From positions 1 to 37,460 of the forward strand of contig CALMYG010000125.1 in assembly GCA_937873455.1 (NCBI GenBank): a stretch of DNA of 37,460 nt. Direction: 5' to 3'. Each line of letters begins with the position of its first letter. The first letter of the stretch is position 1. Shown here one piece after another: positions 7,552 through 16,599 of the stretch. The translations under genes and the position numbers were made by a program. A model generated the notes under the pieces. It saw only the letters and a list, made by a program, of their open reading frames with translations, searched no databases and was not told the DNA's origin. This DNA comes from an uncultured Verrucomicrobiota bacterium. GTDB taxonomy: Bacteria > Verrucomicrobiota > Kiritimatiellia > CAIVKH01.

Positions 7552-8058
7552 ATGAACACGACCCGCACAAAATGGGAAATTCCGGTGGCCGCCGCCTTGG
7601 AGGCGGTAAGCGGTTGGCCGGAGGCCCGGGAGGCGGCGGTGCGGGCGAGCCCGCGCAAGCAGCGCGCGGCCCGCTCGGCCATGGAACAATCGGAATTGTG
7701 GCCGGCACGTCCGGTCGCCGTCGTCGCGGATGCGGCGCCGGCGGAAGTTGCCCCGTCGCGGGCGGCGTTTTACCCCCTGCCGGAAGCGCCGCTTCCGGCG
7801 CCCGAGGTGAAACCGCTGCGCCCGGCGGTGGCCCGGGCCGCCAAGGCCATGGTCCGACCGGCAGCGTCGGTGGCAAGCCGTCGCGCGCCCGGTCAGCCCA
7901 GCCAGATGATTGCGCGGTTTTTGAATGTTAACGGGGCGATCGAGGGGATGCGGTCCGGAGCGATTCGTTTTGATCTGCCCGGTCGCGGCCTCTCGAAAAC
8001 GCTCCGGTTGTGGAAGGGTTCGCCGGAAGTGAACGAGGTGGTCCCCGTTTATTATTAA
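7552..8058 (+). CDS. Unknown Ala/Pro/Arg-rich protein between mraZ and rsmH
   Basis: I do not recognise this 168-residue protein. It starts with MNTTRTKWEIPVAAALEAVSG, has a basic helical stretch with ASPRKQRAARSA, an Ala/Pro-rich disordered middle (about residues 60-120) and an ordered C-terminus with IARFLNVNGAIEGMRSGAIRFDLP ending in VVPVYY. No signal peptide or transmembrane helix is apparent. The ATG at 7552 follows the mraZ stop by five bases; an in-frame ATG at 7462 would overlap the mraZ end and has no better ribosome-binding site. Codon use and GC-rich third positions match its neighbours, so it looks translated. Its place inside the dcw operon suggests a cell-wall or division role, but nothing in the sequence names one. 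The only similar arrangement I know is the variable small gene between mraZ and rsmH in some phyla. Confidence 0.6.
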   Translation: MNTTRTKWEIPVAAALEAVSGWPEAREAAVRASPRKQRAARSAMEQSELWPARPVAVVADAAPAEVAPSRAAFYPLPEAPLPAPEVKPLRPAVARAAKAMVRPAASVASRRAPGQPSQMIARFLNVNGAIEGMRSGAIRFDLPGRGLSKTLRLWKGSPEVNEVVPVYY

Positions 8059-8096
8059 GCGAGGCGTCCGGCGGTTGCCGGAAGATAGGTTTGGCC

Positions 8097-9029
8097 ATGC
8101 ATGTGCCGGTGCTGAAAGAGGAAATTCTTGATCTGCTCGCGGTGCGCGGGGGCGGTCGGTATATCGACGGCACGCTGGGGTTGGGCGGGCATACTGAAGC
8201 CATTTTGGAGCGTTCGGCGCCGGACGGGCAGGTGATGGGGATTGATCGCGATCCTGCGGCGCTTCGGGCCGCGGCGGAACGTTTGGTCCGCTTTCAACCT
8301 CGCCTGGTGCTGGTTCACGGCAACTACGCGGATGTCGTTGATTTAGCCGAGGCGTCCGGTTTTAGCGACGTGGATGGCGTCTTGCTTGATCTCGGTGTGT
8401 CCTCCATGCAACTGGATGAGCCGGATCGCGGGTTCAGTTTTCAACACGATGGTCCTTTGGATATGCGGATGGATCCCACCGGCGGGATGACCGCGGCCGA
8501 CATCGTGAACGGTTGGAGCGAGGCCGCGCTGGCCGATGTGATTTTCCGGTACGGTGAAGAATCGGCGTCCCGGCGGATCGCCGCCGCGCTGATCCGCGAA
8601 AGGGCGCGCGAACCGATTACCACGACCGGTCGGCTGGCCGAGATCGTTGCGGCGGTCAAGGGCGGGCGCCGCGGGCGGATTCATCCAGCGACCCAGACCT
8701 TTCAGGCCCTGCGGATGGCGGTGAACGATGAGCTGGTCGGCGTGGAGCGGGGCGTGGAAGGGGCGTTGCGGATTCTGCGGCCCGGCGGACGTCTGGCGGT
8801 GATTACGTTTCACAGCCTGGAAGATCGGGAGGTCAAGCAGCGGTTCCGGGCGCATCGGGCGCGGGAAGAATCCCTTCCGCAAGGCGGAGTGCGTGCCGTT
8901 GGCGAATCGCCCCGGGTGCGTTGGCTGCATGGAAAAGCGATTACCGCCGGGGAGGCGGAAGTCCGGGAGAACCCCCGGTCGCGATCGGCAAAATTGCGCG
9001 TGGTGGAGAGGATCGAAAAACATGGCTAA
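8097..9029 (+). CDS. rsmH: 16S rRNA (cytosine(1402)-N4)-methyltransferase
   Basis: The 310-residue protein is RsmH (MraW) over its full length. It begins MHVPVLKEEILDLL, followed by the SAM loop GTLGLGGHTEAIL (about 24-36), GIDRDPAAL, the family motif DLGVSSMQLDEPDRGFSF, HPATQTFQALRMAVNDEL and GGRLAVITFHSLEDREVKQ, ending with NPRSRSAKLRVVE. It N4-methylates C1402 in the ribosomal P site using SAM. The ATG at 8097 is chosen because it begins the family's conserved N-terminus; AGG lies about eight bases upstream. The frame continues further upstream but without homology. Its last eight bases overlap the ftsL-like gene. Confidence 0.96.
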   Translation: MHVPVLKEEILDLLAVRGGGRYIDGTLGLGGHTEAILERSAPDGQVMGIDRDPAALRAAAERLVRFQPRLVLVHGNYADVVDLAEASGFSDVDGVLLDLGVSSMQLDEPDRGFSFQHDGPLDMRMDPTGGMTAADIVNGWSEAALADVIFRYGEESASRRIAAALIRERAREPITTTGRLAEIVAAVKGGRRGRIHPATQTFQALRMAVNDELVGVERGVEGALRILRPGGRLAVITFHSLEDREVKQRFRAHRAREESLPQGGVRAVGESPRVRWLHGKAITAGEAEVRENPRSRSAKLRVVERIEKHG

Positions 9030-9408
9030 AAATCGTAGAAAAAACAAATTGCGGGTGCGGAGTCGGAAGCCGGGTGTTCACGCGGTGATTCCTGGAACGC
9101 TGTTCGGGGCGCTTACCCTGTTGGCGACCTTCGCCATGGCCTACCTGTACATCTGCGGGCGTTGCGACGCCATCAGCAAGCGCATTCAGGAGCTGGAGCA
9201 GCAAAAAGCCTCCCTGCAACGTGAGATTGTCAACGAGGAATACAAGTGGTCGCGGTTGACCTCCACCGAGAACATGAAAAAACTGATCCGCGATCACAAC
9301 CTTGACATGGTTTGGCCGTCGGAGGATTCCGTCGTGCGGTTGCCGCGGAATCCTCCGCCCCATTTTCTTTATGCGCAACATCCGGGGGGCGAATACGCCC
9401 ATGATTGA
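9022..9408 (+). CDS. ftsL: FtsL-like division protein
   Basis: This 128-residue bitopic membrane protein has the size, topology and position of FtsL. A basic cytoplasmic N-terminus (MAKNRRKNKLRVRSRK) precedes one transmembrane helix (about 22-44). An extracytoplasmic coiled coil follows (about 50-80: AISKRIQELEQQKASLQREI) and then a Pro-rich tail. FtsL proteins have little sequence identity across phyla, so the call rests on topology and on its place between rsmH and ftsI. Known partners are FtsB, FtsQ and the FtsWI synthase, and ftsI and ftsW are both in this cluster. The ATG overlaps the end of rsmH, and the last bases overlap the ftsI start, indicating coupling. Confidence 0.8.
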   Translation: MAKNRRKNKLRVRSRKPGVHAVIPGTLFGALTLLATFAMAYLYICGRCDAISKRIQELEQQKASLQREIVNEEYKWSRLTSTENMKKLIRDHNLDMVWPSEDSVVRLPRNPPPHFLYAQHPGGEYAHD

Positions 9409-11143
9409 ACGCCGGTCATGGCGCCGTATGGCTTTGCTGGCGCTGGTCATGACCCTGATCTGGGGCGGACTGGGCGCCCGGTTGTTTTATTTGCACCTTG
9501 GCGATAACGCACACCGGCTGCAAAAAGCGGAGAACAACCACCGGCGAAGCCGCGAAATCCTCGTCGGGCGGGGGCGCATCCTGGATCGCAACGACAAGGT
9601 GCTCGCGCTGGATTTGTCGACCAAACACGTCGTCGTGGATCCGGAGGTTGTGCTGCAGAGCGGTTACAGCCGTTTTGTCACGCATCAACTGGCGCGGGTG
9701 CTGGAGTTGGACCCGGCCATGGTCGCCGCCAAAGTCAATCGGCCGGGTCGGCGGTTTGAATATGTCATGCGCCATGTGCCCATGGACCTTGCCTCGGAGA
9801 TCAACAGCATGGGTATGTTGGGGGTGTTTTTCAATGACGCCTCGAACCGGAACTATCCGGGTGGACGCCTGGCCAGCCATGTGGTGGGTTTCGCCAATCA
9901 CGAAGGGGTTGGCAGCGCGGGCATTGAATTGCGTTTTGATCGTGAACTGCGGGGCGTGCCCGGGTTTCGGATGACCGAAATCGACGGGCGTCACCGCGAA
10001 GTCTACCAGCGCCGCACCATGGATATCCAACCGCAGGAGGGTTCGGATGTCATTCTAACCATTGATCAGCATGTTCAGTATTTCGTGGAAGTTGCTTTGG
10101 ACAAGGTCATGGCCCAGCACAACGCCAAAGGCGCCTGGGCCATTGTTCAGCATGTTCGCAGCGGGGATATTCTCGCCATGGCCAGCCGCCCGGCCTACGA
10201 TCCGAATGAGTTTAACCGTTTCCGGGATGACGACCGCCTGAACCGCGCCATCGGCTTTGTTTACGAACCCGGTTCCACCTTCAAAGTGGCGGTCTTTGCG
10301 GCGGCCTTCAACGAAGGCCTGATCAAGCCCGAACAAATCGTCGACTGCGAAAACGGCCGGTGGATTCATAACGGCAGGCCTTTGCGGGACTTCCATCCGT
10401 ATGGCCGGTTGAGCATTGCCGACGCGCTGAAAAAGTCCAGCAACATTGCCGCGGCCAAGGTTGCCCTCGAGCTGGGCGAGGCGCGCCTGTATGACTATTT
10501 GCGCGCCTTCGGGGTCGGCTCCCGCACCGGGGTGGGATTGCCCGGCGAAGAGGGCGGCATTCTGAATCCGCGTTCGCGCTGGACCTCGCTTAGTATCTCC
10601 CGCATCGCCATGGGGCACGAAGTCGCTACGACTGCGTTGCAGTTGGTCAACATGCAATCGGCGATTGGCAATCAGGGCTATTTGATGAAACCGCGCATCG
10701 TGAAGCAGGTGTTGAATACCCGGGGCGATGTCATTCTTGATGTGAAAGAGGAGGTGTTGGCTCGTCCCATCCGGGCCGACACCGCCCGCCTGATGTGCCG
10801 GTTGCTGGCCCGAATCACCGAGACCGGGGGAACCGGCGTGCGCGCCCAAGTGCCCGGATATACCGTTGCCGGCAAAACCGGAACCGCCCAGAAACCGACC
10901 CGCGGGGGTTATTCCGATGATGACAACATTTCCTCGTTCATGGGTTTGATCCCGGCCGAAGATCCGCAGCTCAGCATCATTGTGGTGGTTGATGAGCCGC
11001 AACCCGAACGGACCGGAGGACGGGTGGCCGCACCGGCCTTTCGCGAAATCGCCGAACAGGTGGTGCGGTATCTGGATATTCCCCCGGTGCCCGCCGAAGT
11101 CGCCCAGGAATTTCAATCAATTTTTGTTGAACGGCCCATGTAA
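9401..11143 (+). CDS. ftsI: Class B penicillin-binding protein, septal transpeptidase FtsI/PBP3
   Basis: The 580-residue protein has a short basic N-terminus and one membrane anchor (about 10-28). The PBP dimerisation domain starts around HRRSREILVGRGRILDRND. The transpeptidase domain carries all three active-site motifs: S292-T-F-K295, S346-S-N348 and K492-T-G494. It cross-links septal peptidoglycan together with FtsW. There is no PASTA domain after the catalytic domain. The ATG at 9401 overlaps the end of the ftsL-like gene; in-frame starts upstream lie inside ftsL and would replace the normal N-terminus. The stop codon is followed at once by the Shine-Dalgarno of murE. Confidence 0.95.
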   Translation: MIERRSWRRMALLALVMTLIWGGLGARLFYLHLGDNAHRLQKAENNHRRSREILVGRGRILDRNDKVLALDLSTKHVVVDPEVVLQSGYSRFVTHQLARVLELDPAMVAAKVNRPGRRFEYVMRHVPMDLASEINSMGMLGVFFNDASNRNYPGGRLASHVVGFANHEGVGSAGIELRFDRELRGVPGFRMTEIDGRHREVYQRRTMDIQPQEGSDVILTIDQHVQYFVEVALDKVMAQHNAKGAWAIVQHVRSGDILAMASRPAYDPNEFNRFRDDDRLNRAIGFVYEPGSTFKVAVFAAAFNEGLIKPEQIVDCENGRWIHNGRPLRDFHPYGRLSIADALKKSSNIAAAKVALELGEARLYDYLRAFGVGSRTGVGLPGEEGGILNPRSRWTSLSISRIAMGHEVATTALQLVNMQSAIGNQGYLMKPRIVKQVLNTRGDVILDVKEEVLARPIRADTARLMCRLLARITETGGTGVRAQVPGYTVAGKTGTAQKPTRGGYSDDDNISSFMGLIPAEDPQLSIIVVVDEPQPERTGGRVAAPAFREIAEQVVRYLDIPPVPAEVAQEFQSIFVERPM

Positions 11144-11148
11144 AGGAG
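11142..11148 (+). promoter_or_regulatory. murE: Strong Shine-Dalgarno of murE
   Basis: AAAGGAG lies six bases before the ATG at 11155 and overlaps the ftsI stop codon. It fixes the murE start, since other in-frame methionines downstream (for example within CLETMRLED) lack such a site. Confidence 0.75.
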
Positions 11149-11154
11149 CGTCCG

Positions 11155-12645
11155 ATGATTTTAGGCAAACTGTGTCTGGAAACCATGAGACTCGAAGACA
11201 TTACCAAATTAATTCAACCGATCCTGGTGCGGGGGCCCCTGTCCCAGGACATCGAAGGCATCGCCTATGACTCCCGGCAGGTGCGCAAGAATTACCTCTT
11301 TGTTGCGGTGAAAGGCGAGCGGGTGAACGGCGAGGACTTTATCGACGATGCCATCAAGCGTGGTGCGGTGGCGGTGGTGTCCGAGCAGGACGCATGGCCC
11401 AAACGCAGCGTGGCCCATATCCATGTTGAAAATGCCCGCCTTGCCCTTGCGGAAATCGCCAGCGCCTATTACGGGCATCCGGCTGAGCGCCTGGAAATGT
11501 TCGGTATTACCGGAACCAACGGGAAAACCACCACCTCTTTTATGATCCGGGCGATTCTGGAAACAGCCGGCCGTCATTCCGGATTGATCGGGACCGTTCG
11601 GTACGAGATCGGCGAGCGGGTTATTCCGGCCGGCCGCACCACGCCGGAAGCGCCGGATATTCAATTCATGCTCGACGCCATGATCAAATCCGGCTGTGAG
11701 AGCGCGGTCATGGAGGTGTCCTCGCATGCCCTCGATCAGAAACGGGTTTGGGGCGTGCCCTTTGATGTTGGTATATTCACCAACTTGTCCCGGGATCACC
11801 TCGATTATCACGGGACGATGGAGAACTATTACAATACCAAATGCCAGTTGTTCCGAAGTCTCGGCCAGCTCGGGAAATCGGCGACCGCGGTCATCAATAT
11901 CGACGATGCCTGGGGCATGCGGTTGGCGATTACCAATGGTCTTTCCGCCGAGGTGTTGACCTATGGCGAACATCCCGGAGCCGACGTGCAGGCCACGGAT
12001 GTTGAGCTGGGGCCGGAAGGTTCCCGCTTCCGGCTGGTTTCCCGTTGGGGCGAATACCCCATGGCGGTTTCCATGCCGGGCCGGCACAACGTCAGCAATG
12101 CTCTCGCGGCAATCGCCGCTACGGCCGTGCGGGGAATTCCGCTGCCGGTAATCGCCGAAGCGCTGCGCGCCATGGAGCAGGTGCCCGGTCGCTTGCAGCG
12201 GTTTCAAGGCCGCAACGGCGTGCAGGTTTATGTAGATTACGCACACTCCGACGACGCGTTGAGCCGCGTACTCCAAACCGTTCGGGAATTTACCCGGGGT
12301 AAATTGACGGTTGTTTTCGGATGCGGAGGCAACCGCGACGCCTCCAAGCGACCGTTGATGGGCGCCGCCGCCTCGCAAATGGCCGACCATGTCATCATCA
12401 CCAACGACAATCCCCGCCAGGAAGATCCGTTGACGATCATTCGTCAGATCGAGTCCGGTATTCGTGCCGGGGCCTCCTACGAGGTGCAGCCCGACCGGGA
12501 ATTCGCCATCGCCGCCGCGATTGCCCGCGCGCGTCCCGGCGACGCCGTGATCATTGCCGGTAAAGGCCATGAGAATTATCAGGAATTCGCCCATGCCGTG
12601 ACGCCGTTTGATGACGGCCAGGTCGTGCGGAAGTACCTGTTGTAG
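11155..12645 (+). CDS. murE: UDP-MurNAc-L-Ala-D-Glu:meso-diaminopimelate ligase
   Basis: This 496-residue Mur ligase has the ATP-binding loop G120-TNGKTTT and the Mur signature EVSSHALDQKRV. A second-domain segment, NLSRDHLDYHGTMENYYNTK, carries the residues that hold magnesium and the carbamylated lysine. The C-terminal domain has D418-N-P-R421 followed by QEDP. DNPR is the established determinant of meso-diaminopimelate specificity, as opposed to lysine-adding MurE. The organism should therefore have meso-DAP peptidoglycan. It acts in the cytoplasm, adding the third residue of the stem peptide. murF follows after 20 bases. Confidence 0.96.
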   Translation: MILGKLCLETMRLEDITKLIQPILVRGPLSQDIEGIAYDSRQVRKNYLFVAVKGERVNGEDFIDDAIKRGAVAVVSEQDAWPKRSVAHIHVENARLALAEIASAYYGHPAERLEMFGITGTNGKTTTSFMIRAILETAGRHSGLIGTVRYEIGERVIPAGRTTPEAPDIQFMLDAMIKSGCESAVMEVSSHALDQKRVWGVPFDVGIFTNLSRDHLDYHGTMENYYNTKCQLFRSLGQLGKSATAVINIDDAWGMRLAITNGLSAEVLTYGEHPGADVQATDVELGPEGSRFRLVSRWGEYPMAVSMPGRHNVSNALAAIAATAVRGIPLPVIAEALRAMEQVPGRLQRFQGRNGVQVYVDYAHSDDALSRVLQTVREFTRGKLTVVFGCGGNRDASKRPLMGAAASQMADHVIITNDNPRQEDPLTIIRQIESGIRAGASYEVQPDREFAIAAAIARARPGDAVIIAGKGHENYQEFAHAVTPFDDGQVVRKYLL

Positions 12646-12665
12646 GCCGGGCGGAAAGGCTCGCC

Positions 12666-14114
12666 ATGAAGCACCGCTACCGTTTGGATTGCGACGTGAA
12701 AACCAGTTTTGAACCGTCGGATGTCGCTCGTTGGGCCGGAGGCGAATGGAATGGAATCGCCCCCGAGCGCATAACCGGTTTTTCCATCGACACCCGAAGC
12801 CTTCAACCAGGGAATCTCTTTGTCGCGCTCCGCGGCGAACACGCCGACGGTCATCGTTTTCTAGGTCAAGCGGTGGCGCGTGGCGCCGCTGGCGTCGTGG
12901 TTGAAGATGTTGCGAGTTTAAACGGGCTGGCGACGGCCCGGTTGAAGGTCGATTCGACCCGGGCCGCGTTGGGGCGGATCGCCCGCGGTTACCGCTCCAC
13001 GCTGGACGCGCGGATGGTGGCGGTTACCGGGAGCGTCGGTAAAACCACGGTCAAGGAATTGATCGCCGATATGGTTCAACCGATCGGTCCCGCCGCCCGT
13101 ACTCTCGGCAACTGGAATAACGATCTCGGTTTGCCATTGAGTTTGTTGGCCGCGACACCGGACATTCGGTTTGGCGTATTTGAAGTCGGCATGAATCATC
13201 CCGGAGAACTGGATCCCTTGTGCGATATTCTGGAGCCGGATGTGGGTGTGGTGACCTGCGTGGGGCCGGTACATATTGAAAACTTCACCGGATTACCGGC
13301 CATCGCCGAGGAAAAGGCCGCGGTGTACCGGGGGTTGCGCGGGAAAGGCGCCGCGGTGCTCAATGCGGATGATGCCCATGCAGATATTCTCGGCCGGTAT
13401 GCCCAAGGGAACCGGATGGTAACCGTATCCAGCCGGGATGGTGCGGACTATGTGTACCGCCGCAACACCGGTGATTCCGGCACGTTTGAGGTCTTGGAGC
13501 AAGCTACCGGTGATGTCGTTGTCTTCACGGCCGCCTTGCCCGGTGATTATTTTGTGTTGGACGCTGTTTTGGCTGCGGCCACCGCCCGCATCCTCGGCGC
13601 GCCGTGGCCGGTGATTACGCATGCCGTGCAGTTTTATCAACCGCTGGCCTTGCGCTGGACCCGCCATACCTGGTTCGGCGTCCGCACCATCAACGATGCG
13701 TATAACGCCAACCCGGTCAGTGTGCGGGCCGCCGTTCAGGCATTTGGCGAAGAGCCGGTTGAGGGGCGGCGCTGGCTGGTACTCGGCGGCATGCTCGAGC
13801 TCGGCGTCAATGAAGAACGCATGCACCGCGAAACCGGAGCGGGGCTGGCGGCATTTCCCGCAATGCGCCTGGTGACGGTTGGCCCGCGCGGTCGCTGGCT
13901 GGCCGAGGGGGCTTTGGCCGCCGGTATGCCGTCGGATCGGGTTGCCGTCTGCGCGGACCACGCCGCCGCCGCCGCATTGCTTGACGACGCGGTGGCGCCT
14001 GGCGATGCCCTTTTATTCAAGGCTTCGCGCGGCGAGGCCGTGGAGCGGGTCCTGGAAGCATGGCGACTTCGGCGCGATGCATCCGCCGGCGAAACTCGAA
14101 CTGCCAACCATTAA
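12666..14114 (+). CDS. murF: UDP-MurNAc-tripeptide:D-alanyl-D-alanine ligase
   Basis: The 482-residue Mur ligase has the P-loop T121-GSVGKTT128, the MurF hallmark NWNNDLGLPLSLL and VGMNHPGEL. The central-domain HIENF and the C-terminal INDAYNANPVSVRAA, which contacts nucleotide and substrate, are both present. It adds D-Ala-D-Ala to the UDP-MurNAc tripeptide in the cytoplasm. The N-terminal recognition domain is normal (FSIDTRSLQPGNLFVALRGEHADGH). The ATG at 12666 has GGAAAGG-like purines about 7-12 bases upstream. mraY begins 23 bases after the stop. Confidence 0.96.
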   Translation: MKHRYRLDCDVKTSFEPSDVARWAGGEWNGIAPERITGFSIDTRSLQPGNLFVALRGEHADGHRFLGQAVARGAAGVVVEDVASLNGLATARLKVDSTRAALGRIARGYRSTLDARMVAVTGSVGKTTVKELIADMVQPIGPAARTLGNWNNDLGLPLSLLAATPDIRFGVFEVGMNHPGELDPLCDILEPDVGVVTCVGPVHIENFTGLPAIAEEKAAVYRGLRGKGAAVLNADDAHADILGRYAQGNRMVTVSSRDGADYVYRRNTGDSGTFEVLEQATGDVVVFTAALPGDYFVLDAVLAAATARILGAPWPVITHAVQFYQPLALRWTRHTWFGVRTINDAYNANPVSVRAAVQAFGEEPVEGRRWLVLGGMLELGVNEERMHRETGAGLAAFPAMRLVTVGPRGRWLAEGALAAGMPSDRVAVCADHAAAAALLDDAVAPGDALLFKASRGEAVERVLEAWRLRRDASAGETRTANH

Positions 14115-14137
14115 CCGGAGAAAAAGAACAAACGGCC

Positions 14138-15274
14138 ATGTTGTACTACTTGCATGAATTAACGGAATGGATCGCACCGTTGCGCATTTTCCGGTACATT
14201 ACCTTTCGGGCCTTGGGGGGGGCGGCCACCGCGTTTTTACTTTCGTTGATGATTGGCAAAACGATGATCGGAATGCTCAAGGCATTGAAGATCGGTCAGC
14301 CGGTGCGCATTCTCGACTCGCGGACCCTCTTTGAAATGCACGGCGGCAAGGCGGGCACGCCCACGATGGGCGGTTTGCTGATTCTCGCCACGGTTACCGT
14401 TTCCACGTTGCTCTGGGCGATTCCCTCCAACGGGTATGTGTTGATTACCCTCGCCACGATGTTGGTCATGGGCGGCATCGGATTCTGGGACGATTACCTG
14501 AAGGTCACCAAGCGGAACTCAAAGGGTTTGAATGCCCGGATGAAGCTCGCGTTCCAGTTTTTGTGGGGATTTATCGCCGTGGGTTTCTTGTATGCCTGGC
14601 CGGAAAGCCGAGCGTATGTCAGTCAGTTGATGGTTCCCTTTTTGAAAGATCCGGTGGTGCAGAACCTCAGCGTGCTTGGCACGTTGATATTTTGTTCCCT
14701 GGTGCTTACCGGCGCCACCAATGCGGTCAACCTCACCGATGGTCTCGATGGTCTGGCCATTGGTTGCGCCAATGCCGCTGCCGTCGCCTATCTGATGCTC
14801 GCGTATGTGGCCGGCAACCTGGTTTTTGCGAGTTATTTGCAAGTGCCCTATATCGCGGGCACCGGTGAGTTGGCGGTTTTCTGCGGATGTTTGCTCGGCG
14901 CCGGAATGGGCTTTCTGTGGTTTAATTGCCATCCCGCCAAGGTGTTCATGGGGGATACCGGAAGCCTGGCTTTGGGCGGCGCGATCGCCATGGTCGCCAT
15001 TTGCGTCAAACAGGAGCTTTTGTTGATCATCGTCGGCGGGGTTTTTGTGATGGAGGCCATGAGCGTGATCATTCAGGTCATTTCCTTCAAACTGACCGGC
15101 CGACGGGTATTCCTGTGTTCACCGTTGCATCACCATTTTGAATTCAAGGAAAAGGCCAAGGCCGAGCGGGAAGGCCGGGACCTTGAAGTTGTGGAGACCA
15201 TGATCACCACCCGATTTTGGATTCTCGCCATGATTTGCGCCTTGTTCGGCATCGCCACCCTGAAGATTCGATGA
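14138..15274 (+). CDS. mraY: Phospho-MurNAc-pentapeptide translocase
   Basis: The 378-residue protein, with about ten transmembrane helices, is MraY. It shows FEMHGGKAGTPTMGGLLI in the first cytoplasmic loop, GIGFWDDYLKV with the Asp pair, NAVNLTDGLDGLAIG and HPAKVFMGDTGSLALGG for magnesium and nucleotide binding, and CSPLHHHFE with the His cluster near the C-terminus. It transfers phospho-MurNAc-pentapeptide to undecaprenyl phosphate, forming lipid I. I start it at the ATG at 14138; the frame is open upstream but overlaps the end of murF without homology. Its stop overlaps the murD start (ATGA). Confidence 0.97.
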   Translation: MLYYLHELTEWIAPLRIFRYITFRALGGAATAFLLSLMIGKTMIGMLKALKIGQPVRILDSRTLFEMHGGKAGTPTMGGLLILATVTVSTLLWAIPSNGYVLITLATMLVMGGIGFWDDYLKVTKRNSKGLNARMKLAFQFLWGFIAVGFLYAWPESRAYVSQLMVPFLKDPVVQNLSVLGTLIFCSLVLTGATNAVNLTDGLDGLAIGCANAAAVAYLMLAYVAGNLVFASYLQVPYIAGTGELAVFCGCLLGAGMGFLWFNCHPAKVFMGDTGSLALGGAIAMVAICVKQELLLIIVGGVFVMEAMSVIIQVISFKLTGRRVFLCSPLHHHFEFKEKAKAEREGRDLEVVETMITTRFWILAMICALFGIATLKIR

Positions 15275-16599
15275 ACGACGTTGCGTCATCAGCCGTATTG
15301 GTGCTTGGCGGCGGCGCCAGCGGAATCGCCGCCGCGCGTCTGCTGCGGCGGGAAAACCGCGCCGTGGTGGTGGCCGATGAACGCGGAGCCGCCTCTGAGG
15401 ACATCGCCGGTGTATCGTGGGTGAGCGATCTTCCCGATCTTCGGAAAACATCGTTTGCCTTTGCCGTGATCAGTCCCGGGTTTGCTCGTGAACATCCCTG
15501 GCTGGCGGCCCTGCGGGAATTCGGCGTTTGCCTCATTCCCGAATTTGAATACGGCGTGACGGCGATGCCCAAGGCCCTGGTCATTGCCGTGACGGGAAGC
15601 AATGGCAAAAGCTCCCTGGTCAAATGGATAGCCGACACCCTGACGGCGGAAGGAAAGCGCGCGGTGGCCGCCGGCAATTATGGTTTGCCGCCCTGTGCGC
15701 TCGCCGCTGCCGGCGATGTGCCGGAGGTGCTTGTTCTTGAGCTCAGCTCGTTTCAGTTGGAGCAGGCGGTTCGTTTTCAGCCGGACATTGCCATTGTGCT
15801 GAATCTGGCTCCCAACCATCTGGACCGGCACGGCGCCATGTCCCGGTATATTGCCGCCAAAGCCCGCTTGCTTGATCATCCGCCGCGCCTGATGCCGCCC
15901 TTGGTGCATGCTCCGGCATGGCCGCTGCTTGAGGCCGTCGTTCCACCCGGGTTGAAACCCGTATTGTTTGATGCGCCGGCGAGCGCGGCGGTTGGAGAGG
16001 GTGGCGTCGATTTGTCGGATACCTGGTGGGGGCGCTCGCCTTTGCGTGCCAACGCCCAAGCGGCGTTGGCGGTGTTTGCATTTCTGGGTATTCCTGCATC
16101 GGCGGTGCGAAGGTCCGCCGAGCGTTTTGCCCCATTGCCGCATCGCCTGGAGCTGGTGGCCGAGTTTCAGGGCGTCCGGTATATCAACGATTCCAAGGCA
16201 TCCACCCTCACTGCGCTCGCCGCCGCGGTTGCCGCCGGCCCTGAAAAAAAACACCTGATCGCCGGAGGAATCCTCAAGGAAACGGATGTGAATTTTGTTA
16301 AAGAAATTCTGGCGAAACACTGCGCGTTTGTATATGCTATCGGACAAGCTGCGGAAAAGTTGACGCGGGAGTGGGGCGATACGGTTGCCTGCGAGCCTTG
16401 CCGGGATTTAGCAACGGCGGTTCGCATGGCCAGTGATCGTGCCCGGTCCGGCGACGTGGTGCTGCTTTCGCCGGGCTGTTCGAGTTTCGATCAGTTCCGC
16501 GGGTATGGCCACCGCGGCGATGTTTTTAAAGAGTTGGTGCAGGCATGCATCCGCGAACAAAAAGATAAAGAGACCAATCACATGCAGGGAGTACGTTGA
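15271..16599 (+). CDS. murD: UDP-MurNAc-L-alanine:D-glutamate ligase
   Basis: The 442-residue protein has the MurD N-terminal Rossmann-like loop LVLGGGASGIAAARLL, the ATP loop G109-SNGKSS115, ELSSFQLE, LNLAPNHLDRHGAMSRY and LSPGCSSFDQFRGYGHRGDVF near the C-terminus. It adds D-glutamate to UDP-MurNAc-L-Ala. Two motifs deviate from the usual enzyme: the loop ends SS rather than ST/TT, and the usual NDSKATN is N-DSKAST (307-312), losing the terminal Asn. The fold and other residues are intact, so I expect an active enzyme. The ATG overlaps the mraY stop; the TGA overlaps the next start by one base. Confidence 0.94.
   Translation: MNDVASSAVLVLGGGASGIAAARLLRRENRAVVVADERGAASEDIAGVSWVSDLPDLRKTSFAFAVISPGFAREHPWLAALREFGVCLIPEFEYGVTAMPKALVIAVTGSNGKSSLVKWIADTLTAEGKRAVAAGNYGLPPCALAAAGDVPEVLVLELSSFQLEQAVRFQPDIAIVLNLAPNHLDRHGAMSRYIAAKARLLDHPPRLMPPLVHAPAWPLLEAVVPPGLKPVLFDAPASAAVGEGGVDLSDTWWGRSPLRANAQAALAVFAFLGIPASAVRRSAERFAPLPHRLELVAEFQGVRYINDSKASTLTALAAAVAAGPEKKHLIAGGILKETDVNFVKEILAKHCAFVYAIGQAAEKLTREWGDTVACEPCRDLATAVRMASDRARSGDVVLLSPGCSSFDQFRGYGHRGDVFKELVQACIREQKDKETNHMQGVR

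Noticed and set aside
11209..12594. 461-codon open frame on the minus strand
   Set aside because: It is antisense to murE, which has intact motifs and a strong ribosome-binding site; the antisense product has no recognisable domain.
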